Source of the DNA: Schistosoma mansoni
Lineage: Eukaryota; Platyhelminthes; Trematoda; Strigeidida; Schistosomatidae
Direction of reading: 5' to 3'
Assembly: GCF_000237925.1 (NCBI RefSeq)
Contig: NC_031502.1
Span: forward strand, 40,630,557 to 40,694,556
Length of the DNA stretch: 64,000 nucleotides
Part shown: one piece after another, positions 35,286-47,620 of the stretch
How positions within the stretch are numbered: position 1 is the first letter of the stretch
Layout: each line of letters opens with the position of its first letter
Position numbers and translations under genes: made by a program
The notes under the pieces: model-generated
What the model was told of the DNA's origin: nothing
Database searches by the model: none
The model's input: only the letters and a program-made list of their open reading frames with translations

Positions 35286-35827
35286 CTGATTCAGTGGAAG
35301 GATAAAGCCAGTTATACAAACATAAGGAATTGCTGGCTATGCGCACAATGACAGCTTTTTCTAGCACTGGTGTGGACAAGTTGTGTTGTCTAAATATAGT
35401 CGTAGCAAGACGATAAGTCGGGGCGAAATCAAGCTCTCCGATAGTATTTAACAATGAACCGGATTCTGTTAGACCGTCTAATATTTGCCCGTGGTTATCT
35501 CCTCCCAGTTGTCCAACCTTGTGACACTTATTCTTGAGAACATCAGCAGCCAGATTTTGTTGGATCGGTAGTGTTAAGTACAGTTCTACTAGTGCTTGAT
35601 TTTCACGATGTCTTCTCTGCCTAGCTGCAATACGCGACTTCTCACGACGCTCATAAGTTTGCTTTCCCTTTGAATTATTCTCTGATTTGACTTGAAGATC
35701 ACAGTTTTTAGAGATGATGGGATTATAATCTGAAGGTAGCGAAGGGTTGTATGATTGATTATCAACCTTGAGTTTTTCTTTTTCATGTGAAGATACATTT
35801 TTCTTCCTGGATTTATTGTAGTTTCTG
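35286..35827 (-). CDS. bHLH-PAS transcription factor, bHLH exon
   Basis: The exon lies between TATTTTAG|C and CAG|GTTAGC, entering with one base to complete a codon and exiting in phase 1. It encodes about 180 residues. A basic region, YERREKSRIAARQRRHREN at about residues 58-76 of the exon, leads into helix 1 (QALVELYLTLPI). It carries the KSR-x-AAR-x-RR-x-x-EN signature of HIF/SIM/Trachealess/NPAS1-3 proteins, which bind ACGTG-type or related E-box half-sites in the nucleus as ARNT heterodimers. Helix 2 is VLEKAVIVRIASNSLCLYNW, corresponding to LDKAS-V-x-R-L in relatives. About 65 residues separate the helices, against fewer than a dozen in relatives. The first coding exon upstream was not found. 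The orthologue (SIM, TRH, HIF or NPAS) cannot be decided by eye. Confidence 0.88.
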
Positions 35828-38800
35828 CTAAAATATTTGAGATAAAAATACAATAACTCTAAGGAATACGGAAAAAATCCACAAAATCTTTTCAGATAGC
35901 TTCATTGTCACATAAGTGAAAATTCCACTAATCTATTACAAACAATGCTTGCGTTCCATTTTATCTACTGGGGACTTCGTGCAAAAACGGATAAGATATT
36001 GCATGATTCCAATATTTATTCGACAAAAGTTCAAATATCAACATACTAAATGATTGTGGTTTATCAAACATCAACAGGTTCTAAAGTTTATAGTACACTG
36101 TAAAAAATACGGACAAATTTTGAATTATGTACGACCTGTTTAATCTGAATATCAGGTGTTTCATACATAAAAATTGATAAAACAGTATCTAAATATAATT
36201 CAATGAAGAATGAACTTTATGAATTATTTATTCACCCTCCACTTTGAGGATCCAGATTACTTTCTGAATTTAACCAACTGTCAAAATGTAATCTCATTGC
36301 TAAAGGTTTGTGTAACAACTACAAAGTATGGCAAGAACCTGCATGACAATATTTCTTAATATTTTTTGGCCTGAATTTACAACTATAATCGGGATAACGA
36401 TTGACATTATTTAAATAATAACTACTTTTGGAATGTCAAAATATGGGAATATATCTATTAAATGCTTTTGAAACTAAACGTATTTCATCTAATTCTGACT
36501 ACATCATATTTTTAGAGTTCAATTCAACTTCATGACAAGTAGCAGATGAAAATGATAGGATCACATGGATTTTCCTACATAGTATGCAACCAAGCACAAA
36601 ACATATAGCAATTAAAATTGCATGAAGAGAAGAGAATTTAAATGACAGATCCACAAAATTGCCGTTACTTTACTTGAGAACAATCGTTTGCTGTAATAAT
36701 AATTATGACACAACACATGAAATCCCTAGCAAACGTTTTGATTAGAATAAATCTGATGGATCCATAAGTTTTCAAAACAAACATTTAAAAAGTTGCCGAT
36801 ATTTCAGTTTTTCGGTCAACAGCGATTCTCAGCTTGCAAACAAAGATATAACCGAGGATTTGAGAGTGTTTATTATATAGGTAGACTCCAGTCGAGTCAT
36901 ACTAGAGATAATATCTAATCATTATTAAACTATGCTCGAACTGTATTATGACGAACATATGCACCTCCTACACTGAGCACCAGATTTCACTTGTCTTCAG
37001 ATACTGAGATTTGGTCAAATACCTAAACAAAGTGTGGCAGGATGAATTTCGCAGTCATATCAAATGGGGTCGCTGTTAGAAACCCACACGAAAATACTAA
37101 GCTAGAAAAGTATCTGAGCCTAAACATGTAACCTGACTTATGGATATACGTATCGCAAGTTAAATACATAAAATCCAGTTGGTGGACGAGTTATTTGCAA
37201 TAATGTTTTAGGACTATGCTACAAATAGTCACTTTATTTCAAGAAATAAACGGCGTCCTCAACCAAACTGTGTCTATAAACGTAATAATGAGTAATACTA
37301 GTCACATCCAAAAAAACAATCCCGAGACTTTGTGGAAAATAAGTTAAATTTCAAGAAAGTGGAAACATATATTTTACTTTTAGCTAAAGTAAGGGGAAAT
37401 ATTCAGCGGGATTTCCATCAACATACTAAAAGACGATCCCACCACGCTTGAGACTGAATCTTATAACATCAAAACGGATCTACAGGTTTAAATTCAGTAA
37501 TACCATATAAGGCGCTTCCAAAAAAATTTGTTCACTGAAGTAACTGACAGTGAATTTCAAATCGGTTGAAAAACTAGTAAACTACTTGGTCTATGATCTT
37601 ACAGTGTGGAACACATATACACGAGAATAATATGACAAAATAGCATGACAAAAGGGAAAATTCGCTTGAGTTCTCAAGGACTGAAGAACGATGACTCAAA
37701 ATATTAAAAGACATACTGAGTTTTCTATACGCAGCACTGTACGTCTAATGATACACAGAATGAGGACGAAAAGTTACTATTTGCCTTAGTGGAAGCAAAA
37801 TGGTACAATCCTGAGGGGAAGTTGGAGGAACACATGGTAATATCCAGCTTAAGACTAGTGAATGAGATATTTTTAAATTTCATTTACCTCCCGTAATCTT
37901 TGTGAACTAGTTACTCATACTTTTAATTTCTTAAAATATCTTTATTCTTACTTACCACAATTGTTTTTAAGGTGTCTTCCTGTCGAAGACTTCCTAAGAA
38001 AATCTGGATCAAAATATTGGTTTTTTACATTCGCTTTTCCGAGTCGTAGGTTAACTTTTCACTCAAACATTTTTAATTTTTAGGACGAATTTAGACATAT
38101 CGGATAAACACATTTGCTTTTAATCAGGAAAATGTTATAGTTTAAAGATACATTTCCCTTCATTGACACACGTTGATAAGCAAGAAAGAGAAAAAGTTGA
38201 TAAGGATTTTCTTAGTTACATTCCATCATGAAAAACGAGACAGATCAGAATTCCCGTTAATCCTGTCCTTATTTTCGAGCACATCATGACTTTAAGCTGA
38301 TAAACAAAAAAACCAAAACTGTGTTATTGAAAGTTATCTTGTTGATTTCCTAAGATAGCGACATAAAGACTGCAACCTTAAAGACACCGTTAACGCATAC
38401 AAAAAACATTGACGCATATATCTTTTCTATCTCGAGACTTTTGTGACATCAAATCAGCTAGTAATCGAACTATTTGCGAGATAAATGATTCAAACCATAT
38501 CTTTATATTGTTAGATTTCCTTAACAATATGTCAGATAAAGTAACATGAATAAATATGAAATAGGACTATACTTTTATTAAATAATGGGTGAAGTATCCT
38601 CTATTTCTACGGCAGTCAGGAGCTCGAACTATTTATATAAATTGAACAAATGGTAAGACTTGACATACGTTGGGCAACCAGGTAAGCTTCGAGGAGCAGT
38701 AGTTGGTAAGCACATTGTACAATGTGGTACCGCGAAAGTTGTATTAGGCGGGTTTTGGATGTAGTCCTTGAAAAAGTTTCAAATCCAAAGAATAAGTTTC

Positions 38801-41189
38801 AAATATTTTACTCAAGAACAAACAATCTGGGAAATCACTCTCTCAATTTTAGGTGTCATTCAAATTGTCGCTAAGCTGTCAGAAAAGTGAATTATAAGTG
38901 AATCTATGGTTATATAAGCTAATGCCTTCGAGATCTGTTTGGGTGGAACGAGCGATCCTTAAGTCACCTTATATGTGTACTACACTAGCCGTCATAGCCT
39001 TAGAAGTGAGATGTTTTGTGTTAGTTTGGTGGGGGACGAATAAATTCCTAATATAAATGATGTCACAGAAACATGGCTCATAGTAAATATAGACTGTCAC
39101 TGTATTAGGAGTGACAGAGTTATCGATCTCAAAGCACGAGTCACAATATCATATATTGAGGACTACATTGTGTACATTTGAGAGCATTAGAGGTGTATGA
39201 TAGTGGTACGTGTGGGGTAGCTTGTTGTATAATTAAACCCAGACATGAGTTATTGATCAGACCTAGTAAGACACCGGGCACTGATGGATTGCATCCACGA
39301 CTCATATGTACATACACGCATGTATGAATGCATACAAATTTCATCGCCTTTAAAATTTGGAAATATTTGTCGCTCATAAAAACGATTTCAACGTGATTGT
39401 GTTATTGTGTTGAATGGTTTTGAAATTTTTATTCTCTTTCTGAACAACATTATTACAGGCATCAAGCAGGAGTTCCGACCGACAGTCATCTCGCTTTTTT
39501 TGAATGTACCTCGAAAGTTGGACACAACCTCTATTTATCCGATATGGAAAGCCTCTCGATTTCTGTGCATTTGAAGCGTTTAATATTCCAGATGCCTTAT
39601 CTTAACTTTTTCAAGCGTTATACGGAAATAACTTTTTTACATCATTACAAATAGATATTTGAATAATTTCTCTTGAACCATTATGATATTGAAAATTTGG
39701 TTATAGTGAGGCATTTAAAGAACTGTCTAATACCTTTAAGTATGTAAAGTAAGTTACGCGCAGAGAACATATCATGGTGACTGTTTTTGTGTCAGGCATA
39801 TAACTACTCTTACCGCCGAATATTCCACTGTACGTTTATTTACATTTTACAAACTAGTTTTTCTAAATAAAATTTCAGCTATTTCAATGAGTTTTACGTT
39901 TCATTGTTGATTTTGTACCAAGTCAAATGAACTTGTATACCTTTATTCCCGTAAATAGAGAATTAGCGTTCTCTTTTCGTGATTCGCAGTAAATGAACGG
40001 TTGTTTATGAAGTATTTACTGACGCCTAGTTATATTTCATTTCTGCGTTTCCTCACATCCCTTGGTTGTGATTGAGTGAATATGAATGAATCGATGAAGG
40101 AGTCCATACATCTTAATTATTTCATTGAATTCACAGGTTGCCGGGATTTGTGAATGATGAATGTTATAAAAAAATCAATTATGGCATCGACATGCATACT
40201 GCAAATAACTACGGAAAACCTACTGCTTTACTAATTCGCACGTGTTCTGTCTTCATTATCGCATCATTTTGTCATCCTCAATTTACAAGTTTCGAATCCA
40301 ATTTGCTTAGAAAGTTTGCATCAGCTATTTTACCAGAAAATTATAGTGGCGCTCAACACCTTTAAGTCTGATGAGTACTTGACGATATTCCTTGTCATTA
40401 CACTTTTAAAAAATTGTGTGACTTTTCTACATCTGATCTTAATTGTGATAAATTTGACTAATGAATTGTAAGCCAATCGGAAGACAGTTTTAGCTGGCAC
40501 ACATAATTACCTATATTACTTTCGACTTTTCTCGCTTTCTCGAATAGGACAGCAACACACAAACTAACCGTTTCCAAGGGATATTGATGCTGTCTAGCCA
40601 TAGAGTTTTCCTACATAAAGGTTAAGAGTAGACTGAAATCAGTTTTAAAGCGGATGTTTAATTATAAGGAGCTTATAAATTACACTTTCAGACATTCAAC
40701 TAAAGAGTACTTTGCAACCACGCTTTTCTGTTTTCTTAGTTATCGAGATCCTTCTAAATCCTGTCTTCGAAATGCCGCTGTCTTAACGATTTCAAAAGTT
40801 TGAGAAAACATATAATTTTAGTAGACGCGTCATAAGTTCGTTTCACATTGTCTACGCCATAATAATTTCGAACAGATCAAGCAGTTACCATTGGTGTCGA
40901 ATAGCAGTAGTATGACTGGGTTATCTTGGGTTTTCTTCAACGCTGATCTATCATCCACCGATTCCATTCTCATCACAGATACAAAGTTGATGTTAAGGTT
41001 TCTGAAAATTGTAAGGATAGTAATACCGTTTCGGGCACAGTTTGTTTATGGGTGAACTTCGTCCTGTTATGCGAATGCGACTGTGATATGTACCTGAAAA
41101 GTGAGATCGATGAACGAACCCATCAATGATAAAGTGAAACGCTCACCACCACATTAACTTTCTTTGATCTTATATGACTACGTCTTGTT
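35828..41189. other. Upstream DNA or 5' intron of the bHLH-PAS gene
   Basis: The phase-2 entry of the bHLH exon requires at least one more coding exon upstream, but none could be picked out. A short LINE-like piece lies near 39230-39310. The remainder, including 40138-40365 where a short open frame exists, gives no recognisable gene or repeat. Confidence 0.4.
39230..39310 (+). mobile_element. Tiny LINE reverse-transcriptase scrap
   Basis: The translation ELLIRPSKTPGTDGLHPRLI contains the K-T/S-P-G-x-D-G-L-H-P-R-L motif that opens the RT domain of CR1/Jockey-type LINEs. No continuous frame extends on either side, so it is a short relic. Confidence 0.5.
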
Positions 41190-41193
41190 TATC

Positions 41194-41460
41194 TGTAACA
41201 GCTCAAGTTGGTTGGTTAAGAGTTGACCCCAAACAACCAAGCATATGCTAAAACAGTATTGTTCAAGTATTCATTCACTTCCTTACTTTTTGTAAGCGTT
41301 ATATTCCCCATTATCTTATATTGAATGTTGAGAGCCTTTGTTTGTCTGAACAGATAATCCCACGCTCCACTGTGACTGCGCGAAGATCGAAATAAAGACC
41401 TATTCACTACTTCTCTGGTTTCTTCTATCAATAGCACGAGGGTTACCTTAAGGCACGAAA
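41194..41460 (+). repeat. 5' LTR of the CsRn1/Boudicca-like element
   Basis: This 267-bp repeat starts TGTAACAGCTC and is nearly identical to 46689-46955. It contains AATAAA at 41391-41396, a likely polyadenylation signal. The duplicated TATC precedes it at 41190-41193. Confidence 0.95.
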
Positions 41461-44400
41461 GTGGTGAGCCCTTTTTGAACACAAATTTAACCTCATTTCT
41501 GTTATTAACTTTTTTACTTAATCGTAAAAGTAGACCTGATTATCCGTAAACTAAGTTGAGTATATAACTAGTTTATTCCGTATTATCTTAAGTTATTCGT
41601 GTTATAGTAACCATTTTTCGTGCTAACTTTATTGCTATATTTGTCACATACCTCATGTCAGACTCAATAGAAACCCATAATCTGGAGGATTTGTCACCAG
41701 TGGAGATAGACACTGTTATGACTACGAAATCCCGACTTCCAGAATTTGATCGTAGTGATCCTGAGTTGTGGTTTGCTCAACTAGAGCATTATTTCACGAG
41801 ACACAATATCAAATCTGAAGGGATTCACTATAGAGACTTGTATTCTATCCTTCCTCCTTCAGTCGCCAAAGAAGTCCGTGACTTGATTTTAGATCCACCA
41901 TCACCACAACCATACACCATCTTAAGACGAGAGATAATAAACCGTTTATCATTATCAGATAGTCAAAGAATTCAAAGACTTTTTCAAGGTGAAACACTAG
42001 GTGATCGGTCGCCGTCGCAGTTTTTGCGTCACCTCCAAGTGTTAATGGGTGATAACACAGTGGGTGAAGCAGTCCTAAAACAAGGATGGATACAAGCTCT
42101 CCCATGCTACGTCCAACACTGTTTGGATGCACAAGATCCTGAAACCTCATTATCTCATTTAGCGCGTATAGCCGATAGAATAATGGAGAGAGGTCCTCCA
42201 ACTGGACCAGGCACAATAAATCACACACAAAAAGTAGAATCAGCAAAAGACCCCGTCATAGAAGGACTCATTACGAGTGTTAGGAGCCTCACTGAGGCTG
42301 TCACCAGATAAAAAATGGGTCATAGAAACAGGAGCAGGTCACCACAACGACCACGATCCAAGTCACAAAACAGGTCACAAATGTCCAGACAACCTGGGCA
42401 GTTTTGTTGGTACCGCTGGAAGTTTGGTGTCAACTCAACCAAGTGCATGCAACCATGCGCCTGGCCTAAGCATAATTCTAAGACAGCGGGAAACGAGTAA
42501 CCCCTCCCCAGGTCGCGACGACTGAGGAGGGGCGCCTAAACAGTCGCTTGTTTTATGTTAGAGACAGAAACTTTGGCTTGAATTTCTTGGTGGATACTGG
42601 CGCTGCTCTTAGCATCATCCCTCAAAATAAAACTGAGATTAGTCGAGAAACATCATCACTTACACTTCAAGCTGCAAATAAAACTAAAATTGCGACATTT
42701 GGGCAGAAAAACTTAACCCTAGATTTGGGGTTCAGGAGGCAATTCCCTTGGGTTTTCACGGTAGCCGACTTAGATCTGGCAATACTGGGGATGGACTTTC
42801 TAGAGAGATACGAATTTCTAGTTGACACCAAGAAACGGCGATCAACACCAAAAGAAACTTCGTATTACACAAAAGGCAAAGAAAGTCACATCAGCTCCCT
42901 TAACTTGATTCAAACTCCTCCAGTAACAACAGCGAAATTCCAAGATATACTCGCGGAATTTCCAAACTTAACTAAACCAAACCCACAGCCTTCTAAAGAC
43001 AAACTGAAAGTAAGCCACACTATCGAAACCGAAGGTGCACCGGGAGACTAGCACCAGATAAGCTCAAAATCGCTAGGGCCGAGTTTGATTATGTGCTACA
43101 ACTGGGTATTATCCGTCCCTCTGATAGTCAATGGGCACCCCCTTTGCATATGGTCCCAAAGAAGAATGAAGGTGACTAGCGACCGTGCGGGGATTACAGA
43201 GCCCTCAACCGTCAAACCGTACCAGATAGGTACCCAATACCGCATATCCAAGATTTCACAAACGGTTTACAGGGTATGAACATATTCACTAAAATTGACT
43301 TAGTCAGGGCATATCACAATATCCCAGTGGCTGATGAAGATATCCCCAAGACAGCTATTACAACACCCTTTGGCTTATTCGAGTTTGTACGCATGCCATT
43401 CGGCCTAAGAAATGCGGCACAGACATTTCAAAGATTCATAGACAATCTACTTCGAGATATGCCATTTGCGCGGGGGTATATAGACGACTTGTTAATTGCC
43501 AGCCCCGATTTGCAATCACACAAACAGCATGTAAAAACAGTGTTAAAAAGACTGGATGAACATGGAATAAACAAGCGATATCCAACATGTCAAAGGTCAG
43601 GACAATCAGGCGGCAGATGCTTTATCTAGGCTAGAAATAAACGTGCTACAGCAGTCTACAGTAAACTTCGAGACGTTGAGAAACGAACAAGAGCAGGATC
43701 TAGAATTACAAAACCTGCTTAAAACAAACAATTCAAGTCTTAATTTAAAACAGTTCCCATCACCTGTCGATGGTATTCTAATCTACTGTGACACGACCAA
43801 GGCAATGCCGCGACCTTTCGTTCCCAAAAGTATGCGAAAGTTGATATATAATAACTTTCATTCTTTGTCTCATCCTGGCGCAAAAGCTTCAACAAAACTA
43901 ATCAATGCCAGATATATATGGCCGAATTTACAGAAGAATGTACACAAATGGGTTAGAGAGTGTTCAGCATGTCAACAATCAAAGATAAATCGTCACACAA
44001 ATTCACCCATAGGTGTTTTCTCGCAACCAGATGCACGTTTTGCCCATGTGCATATCGACTTGGTAGGTCCTTTACCACGTTCAAACGGTTTTAATTATCT
44101 TTTTACATGCATAGATCGATTTACCAGATTCCCTATAGCCATCCCGATAGCGGACATCACAGCGGAAACAGTAGCCAAAGTTTTCATGCAGAGCTGGGTA
44201 ACCATTTTTGGTACACCTATAACAATAACGACGGATAGAGGAGCGCAATTCGAATCCGAACTATTTAATAACTTGGCTAAACTTCTAGGCTCCAATAGGA
44301 TACGCTGCACTGCATATCATCCTCAGGCTAATGGGATGGTAGAACGTTTTCACCGTCAGCTAAAAACCGCCCTTATATCTCACTCAAACCCCAATCAGTG

Positions 44401-45459
44401 GACAGAATTCCTACCGTTAGTTATGTTGGGAATACGAACATCTGTCGAAACTGACGCACAGTGTTCAGCTGCGGAACTGGTTTTCGGAACAACCCTGAGA
44501 CTACCAGGTGAATTTATTAACCCTAATACTAACAGTCAAAAACTTAATTTAGAAAATTGTGTAGATCAACTACGGGACCACATGTCTAAACTTAAGCCGA
44601 TTAATACTCGTGAACAATCGCGCGCCGTATATATACCTAAAGACCTAAGCAATTGCACGCACGTCTGGATAAGATGTGACAAAATAAAAGCACCACTCAG
44701 TCCTCAATTTGAAGGTCCTTTCAAAGTCGTCTCAAGAAAATCTAAATATTTCGTGATAGAAAAACATGGAAACATCGACGCAGTAAGTATTGATAGGCTA
44801 AAGCCGGCTTATCTAGATCATGAACCACCATACGTGTTGTTAGATCGTTTAACTGACAAATCCATTACGGAATCGAAATGTAAAGATGATAAATCTTTAC
44901 AAATGACTAAAACGGTTCGCTGGGCACATCCGATTAGTCAGTCAAGGATGTTGACAGTTTCGACTGCAGGATAAATCTAACCACGTAGCTAATCAGACCC
45001 TGCATCTACTTAAAAATATTTTTTTTTCCTCATTCCGCCTCACATACAACTCCCCAGACCTTTTACCTTTGATATATAAGTGTTATGTTAAATATTTTTT
45101 TAAATACTGGACACATAAGCTAGGTATTCCGAAACGATGGCTGAGGATTTTAATCAAACTCATACAACTAACACTGGCAAATACAACGAATTCAAAAAGC
45201 AGCCCAGGCGAGTTTTATAATTTCTTTTTCTGGTTAATTAACTATGTTGGTTGTACTTCTTATATATTTGTACACATTTTTCACGTAGACTGGCTATACA
45301 TATATACCATATGAACTAATTCTAAAAGTTTTCGGTCGAAGATATGTTTGGTAGCTTGATACGATTAATACTACTATTAATAAGTTTGTTTTTTTTAGAC
45401 AAAACATTTTGGATTAAACCATGGTCAAGTACTTATTAAAGTTCTCATCATTTTTTTCT

Positions 45460-45698
45460 ATAGTATTATTATTAATACAAACAATGAACTTGTACTGTTC
45501 CAATATGGCACTTTGACATATCAATCCGTCCTCTTGTTATCTTTCTCTCATGTCTGAGCAACTTATGGCCAACAAACGTCGTATTGAAGGGGGTTTTGGT
45601 GAACAAAAACGCAGGCCCCACGCACTCGAACCTCTGCTCTCCTGAATGCTGGACCGTGTGCCTAGCCATTAGACCACATCAAACCACGGGGGAATGAC
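45460..45698 (-). mobile_element. tRNA-headed SINE nested in the LTR element
   Basis: On the minus strand the head reads TGGTCTAATGGCTAGGCAC (A box) and then AGGTTCGAGTGCG (B box, close to the consensus). A body of about 150 bp follows and ends near a TAATAATAATAC tail. The promoter boxes are well kept, so the insertion is fairly young. Its body matches no other SINE in this window, so it represents a further family. Confidence 0.75.
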
Positions 45699-46688
45699 TG
45701 CAATTTTTCCTTTTATCGACTAATCATTCATAATACTAATGAGTAATAGGACTTACACACTTCTGAGGTGCAAACCAATTCGTTACTTGGATGAATTGAC
45801 GAAATATTGCCTCAATATATCATGCATACCTAAATCAAACCAGAAAAGGGTATTTGACACAACTGTACTTGATCCGCATACTCCACACAATTTTTTTTTG
45901 CTTCTTAATCGTATATTCGTTTCCGTTTTGTGGATTACTCTGATGCACCCTTGGTTACGCACCTAGTTGTAAAAGGCGGTCATCACTGGCTCAAGGTCAT
46001 GCGTTTGATCGATTTTGTTAAAGAGTCCAACTTCTAGCAAGTTCACCCTTTTACATATATGCATTACAAAAGAGTATTTTTTTTGTTGTTTTCATGGTTC
46101 TACACTATCTCTATTTCCTTCCAGAATACCAATCCGTTCTGGAGGCCAAGCACTTACATGAACCGAACAATTATCAATTGCATTTATGTAGTTCCATTTT
46201 GCATCTTATTACTTTATACAGGCAGTGGAGCAGTTCTTCAGGTTTGCTTGATTTTCACCATTACCTTTGAAGTAGACTCTTCTTTACTTTTTACTTGAGG
46301 GCGACCCAAGAGGCAGGTGAGTAAACACCTGATAGCCGGTCTGAGCATGGAAAAATCGTACCTCACCAACATGGTGTTAGGTAGCCCGCTCCCGGCACTT
46401 CCTCAGATATTCTTATTCCACATTCTCACACTTTCTCTTGAAAGCACGCAGCAAACCGTCAGCGATAGTTGTAGTAAAGATCACATGCTACAAAATAAGA
46501 TGACAAGCTAGTAAATGAAGAGACATCCATGGACTATCGTTGAAAGCGTTAGTCGTAACTGATTGTAAGTCAAATAGTGAGCGAATTGATAATTTCGCCT
46601 TGGGATGAGAAATAGAACTAAGGTGTTTTCGATAGATAGGTTAATCGAACCGACGTTCCTACGGAAGTCGATTCTAGGGGGAAGCTAA

Positions 46689-46955
46689 TGTAACAGCTCA
46701 GGTTGGTTGGTTAAGAGTTGACCCCAAACAACCAAGCATATGCTAAAACAGTATTGTTCAAGTATTCATTCACTTCCTTACTTTTTGTAAGCGTTATATT
46801 CCCCATTATCTTATATTGAATGTTGAGAGCCTTTGTTTGTCTGAACAGATAATCCCACGCTCCACTGTGACTGCGCGAAGATCGAAATAAAGACCTATTC
46901 ACTACTTCTCTGGTTTCTTCTATCAATAGCACGAGGGTTACCTTAAGGCACGAAA
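46689..46955 (+). repeat. 3' LTR of the CsRn1/Boudicca-like element
   Basis: This copy has the same length as the 5' LTR, with about one substitution between the two. TATC follows at 46956-46959. A short purine-rich run (CTAGGGGGAAG) precedes it and may be the polypurine tract. Confidence 0.95.
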
Positions 46956-47309
46956 TATCCACCAATCACAATTTTGTGTTTATTGTAAAACAATATTCGC
47001 CCTGTTGACCCATTTTTCCTATCTTCTAGTTACTGTTAGATATGTTATTTATGTTCCTCCTTTTCCCTATGTAATAGACTGTACTGTTTATTCGCATACT
47101 ATCGTTGGTAGTTCACGTTTTAGAAACAGATAAAATTTTTAAAGCTAAATAGCTTATTTGTTCTGACTTCGGCCAAATCAAGATTTTGTGCTCAACAGTC
47201 TAGAGAATAGCTTAGAGTAGAAACTGTAGGGAATTACTTCCTACAAAAAGTGTGTAGCATTGTTTCAAGCACTTTTGAAAAGTCGGGGGTTCTGACATTG
47301 ACAGAAATC

Positions 47310-47620
47310 CTTTGGTTATAGCAGGTTTTCCAGATGTCTGTGCCATGAGAAGATTAGACGCTCAGGACTTACCTCTTCTAAACCCACACTGGGCTTCACG
47401 TAAAAAGTTGTTTTTGTCCATGTATGGTGAGTGTTTTCCAGGCCAATAGCTAGCATTAAAGTTGAGGAGTGTTCCATGCTTGTAGGTTCCCGGTATAATT
47501 GATCGTTAGAGTTGGCATTGAAGTTTCCTGACATTTCTAAGTTGATAAGTACTACCTATCTGATCTTTTGAGCAGACTTAACCCCTGGTTTTAAATTTCT
47601 GTATGATAATGCACCTATAT
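47310..47620 (-). mobile_element. LINE reverse-transcriptase scrap (uncertain)
   Basis: On the minus strand the words FLREAQCGFRRGKS resemble the Q-x-GFR-x-G-R/K-S motif of CR1/Jockey-type RT. The frame is interrupted, and neighbouring sequence to about 47870 has no clear match. It is probably a relic between the two LTR elements. Confidence 0.4.

Larger units (their letters stand above)
41194..46955 (+). mobile_element. Ty3/Gypsy LTR retrotransposon fossil, CsRn1/Boudicca-like clade
   Basis: The 5.8-kb element has two 267-bp LTRs that differ at about one position, flanked by the 4-bp duplication TATC. A primer-binding-like TGGTGAGCCC directly follows the 5' LTR and resembles the tRNA-Trp complement used by the CsRn1 clade. 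In order, the interior shows gag with a Cys-rich CHCC-type nucleocapsid region, an aspartic protease (VDTGA), reverse transcriptase (YIDD) and integrase with HHCC and DDE-type regions. A long non-coding 3' part holds a SINE at 45460-45698. The coding region is broken by several disruptions and is not functional. The near-identical LTRs mark a very recent insertion. Confidence 0.92.

Noticed and set aside
35440-35530. The long bHLH loop as a retained intron
   Set aside because: The candidate donor AAG|GTTGGA and acceptor TTTAG|A that I could find differ in phase, so removing the stretch would shift the frame before helix 2.
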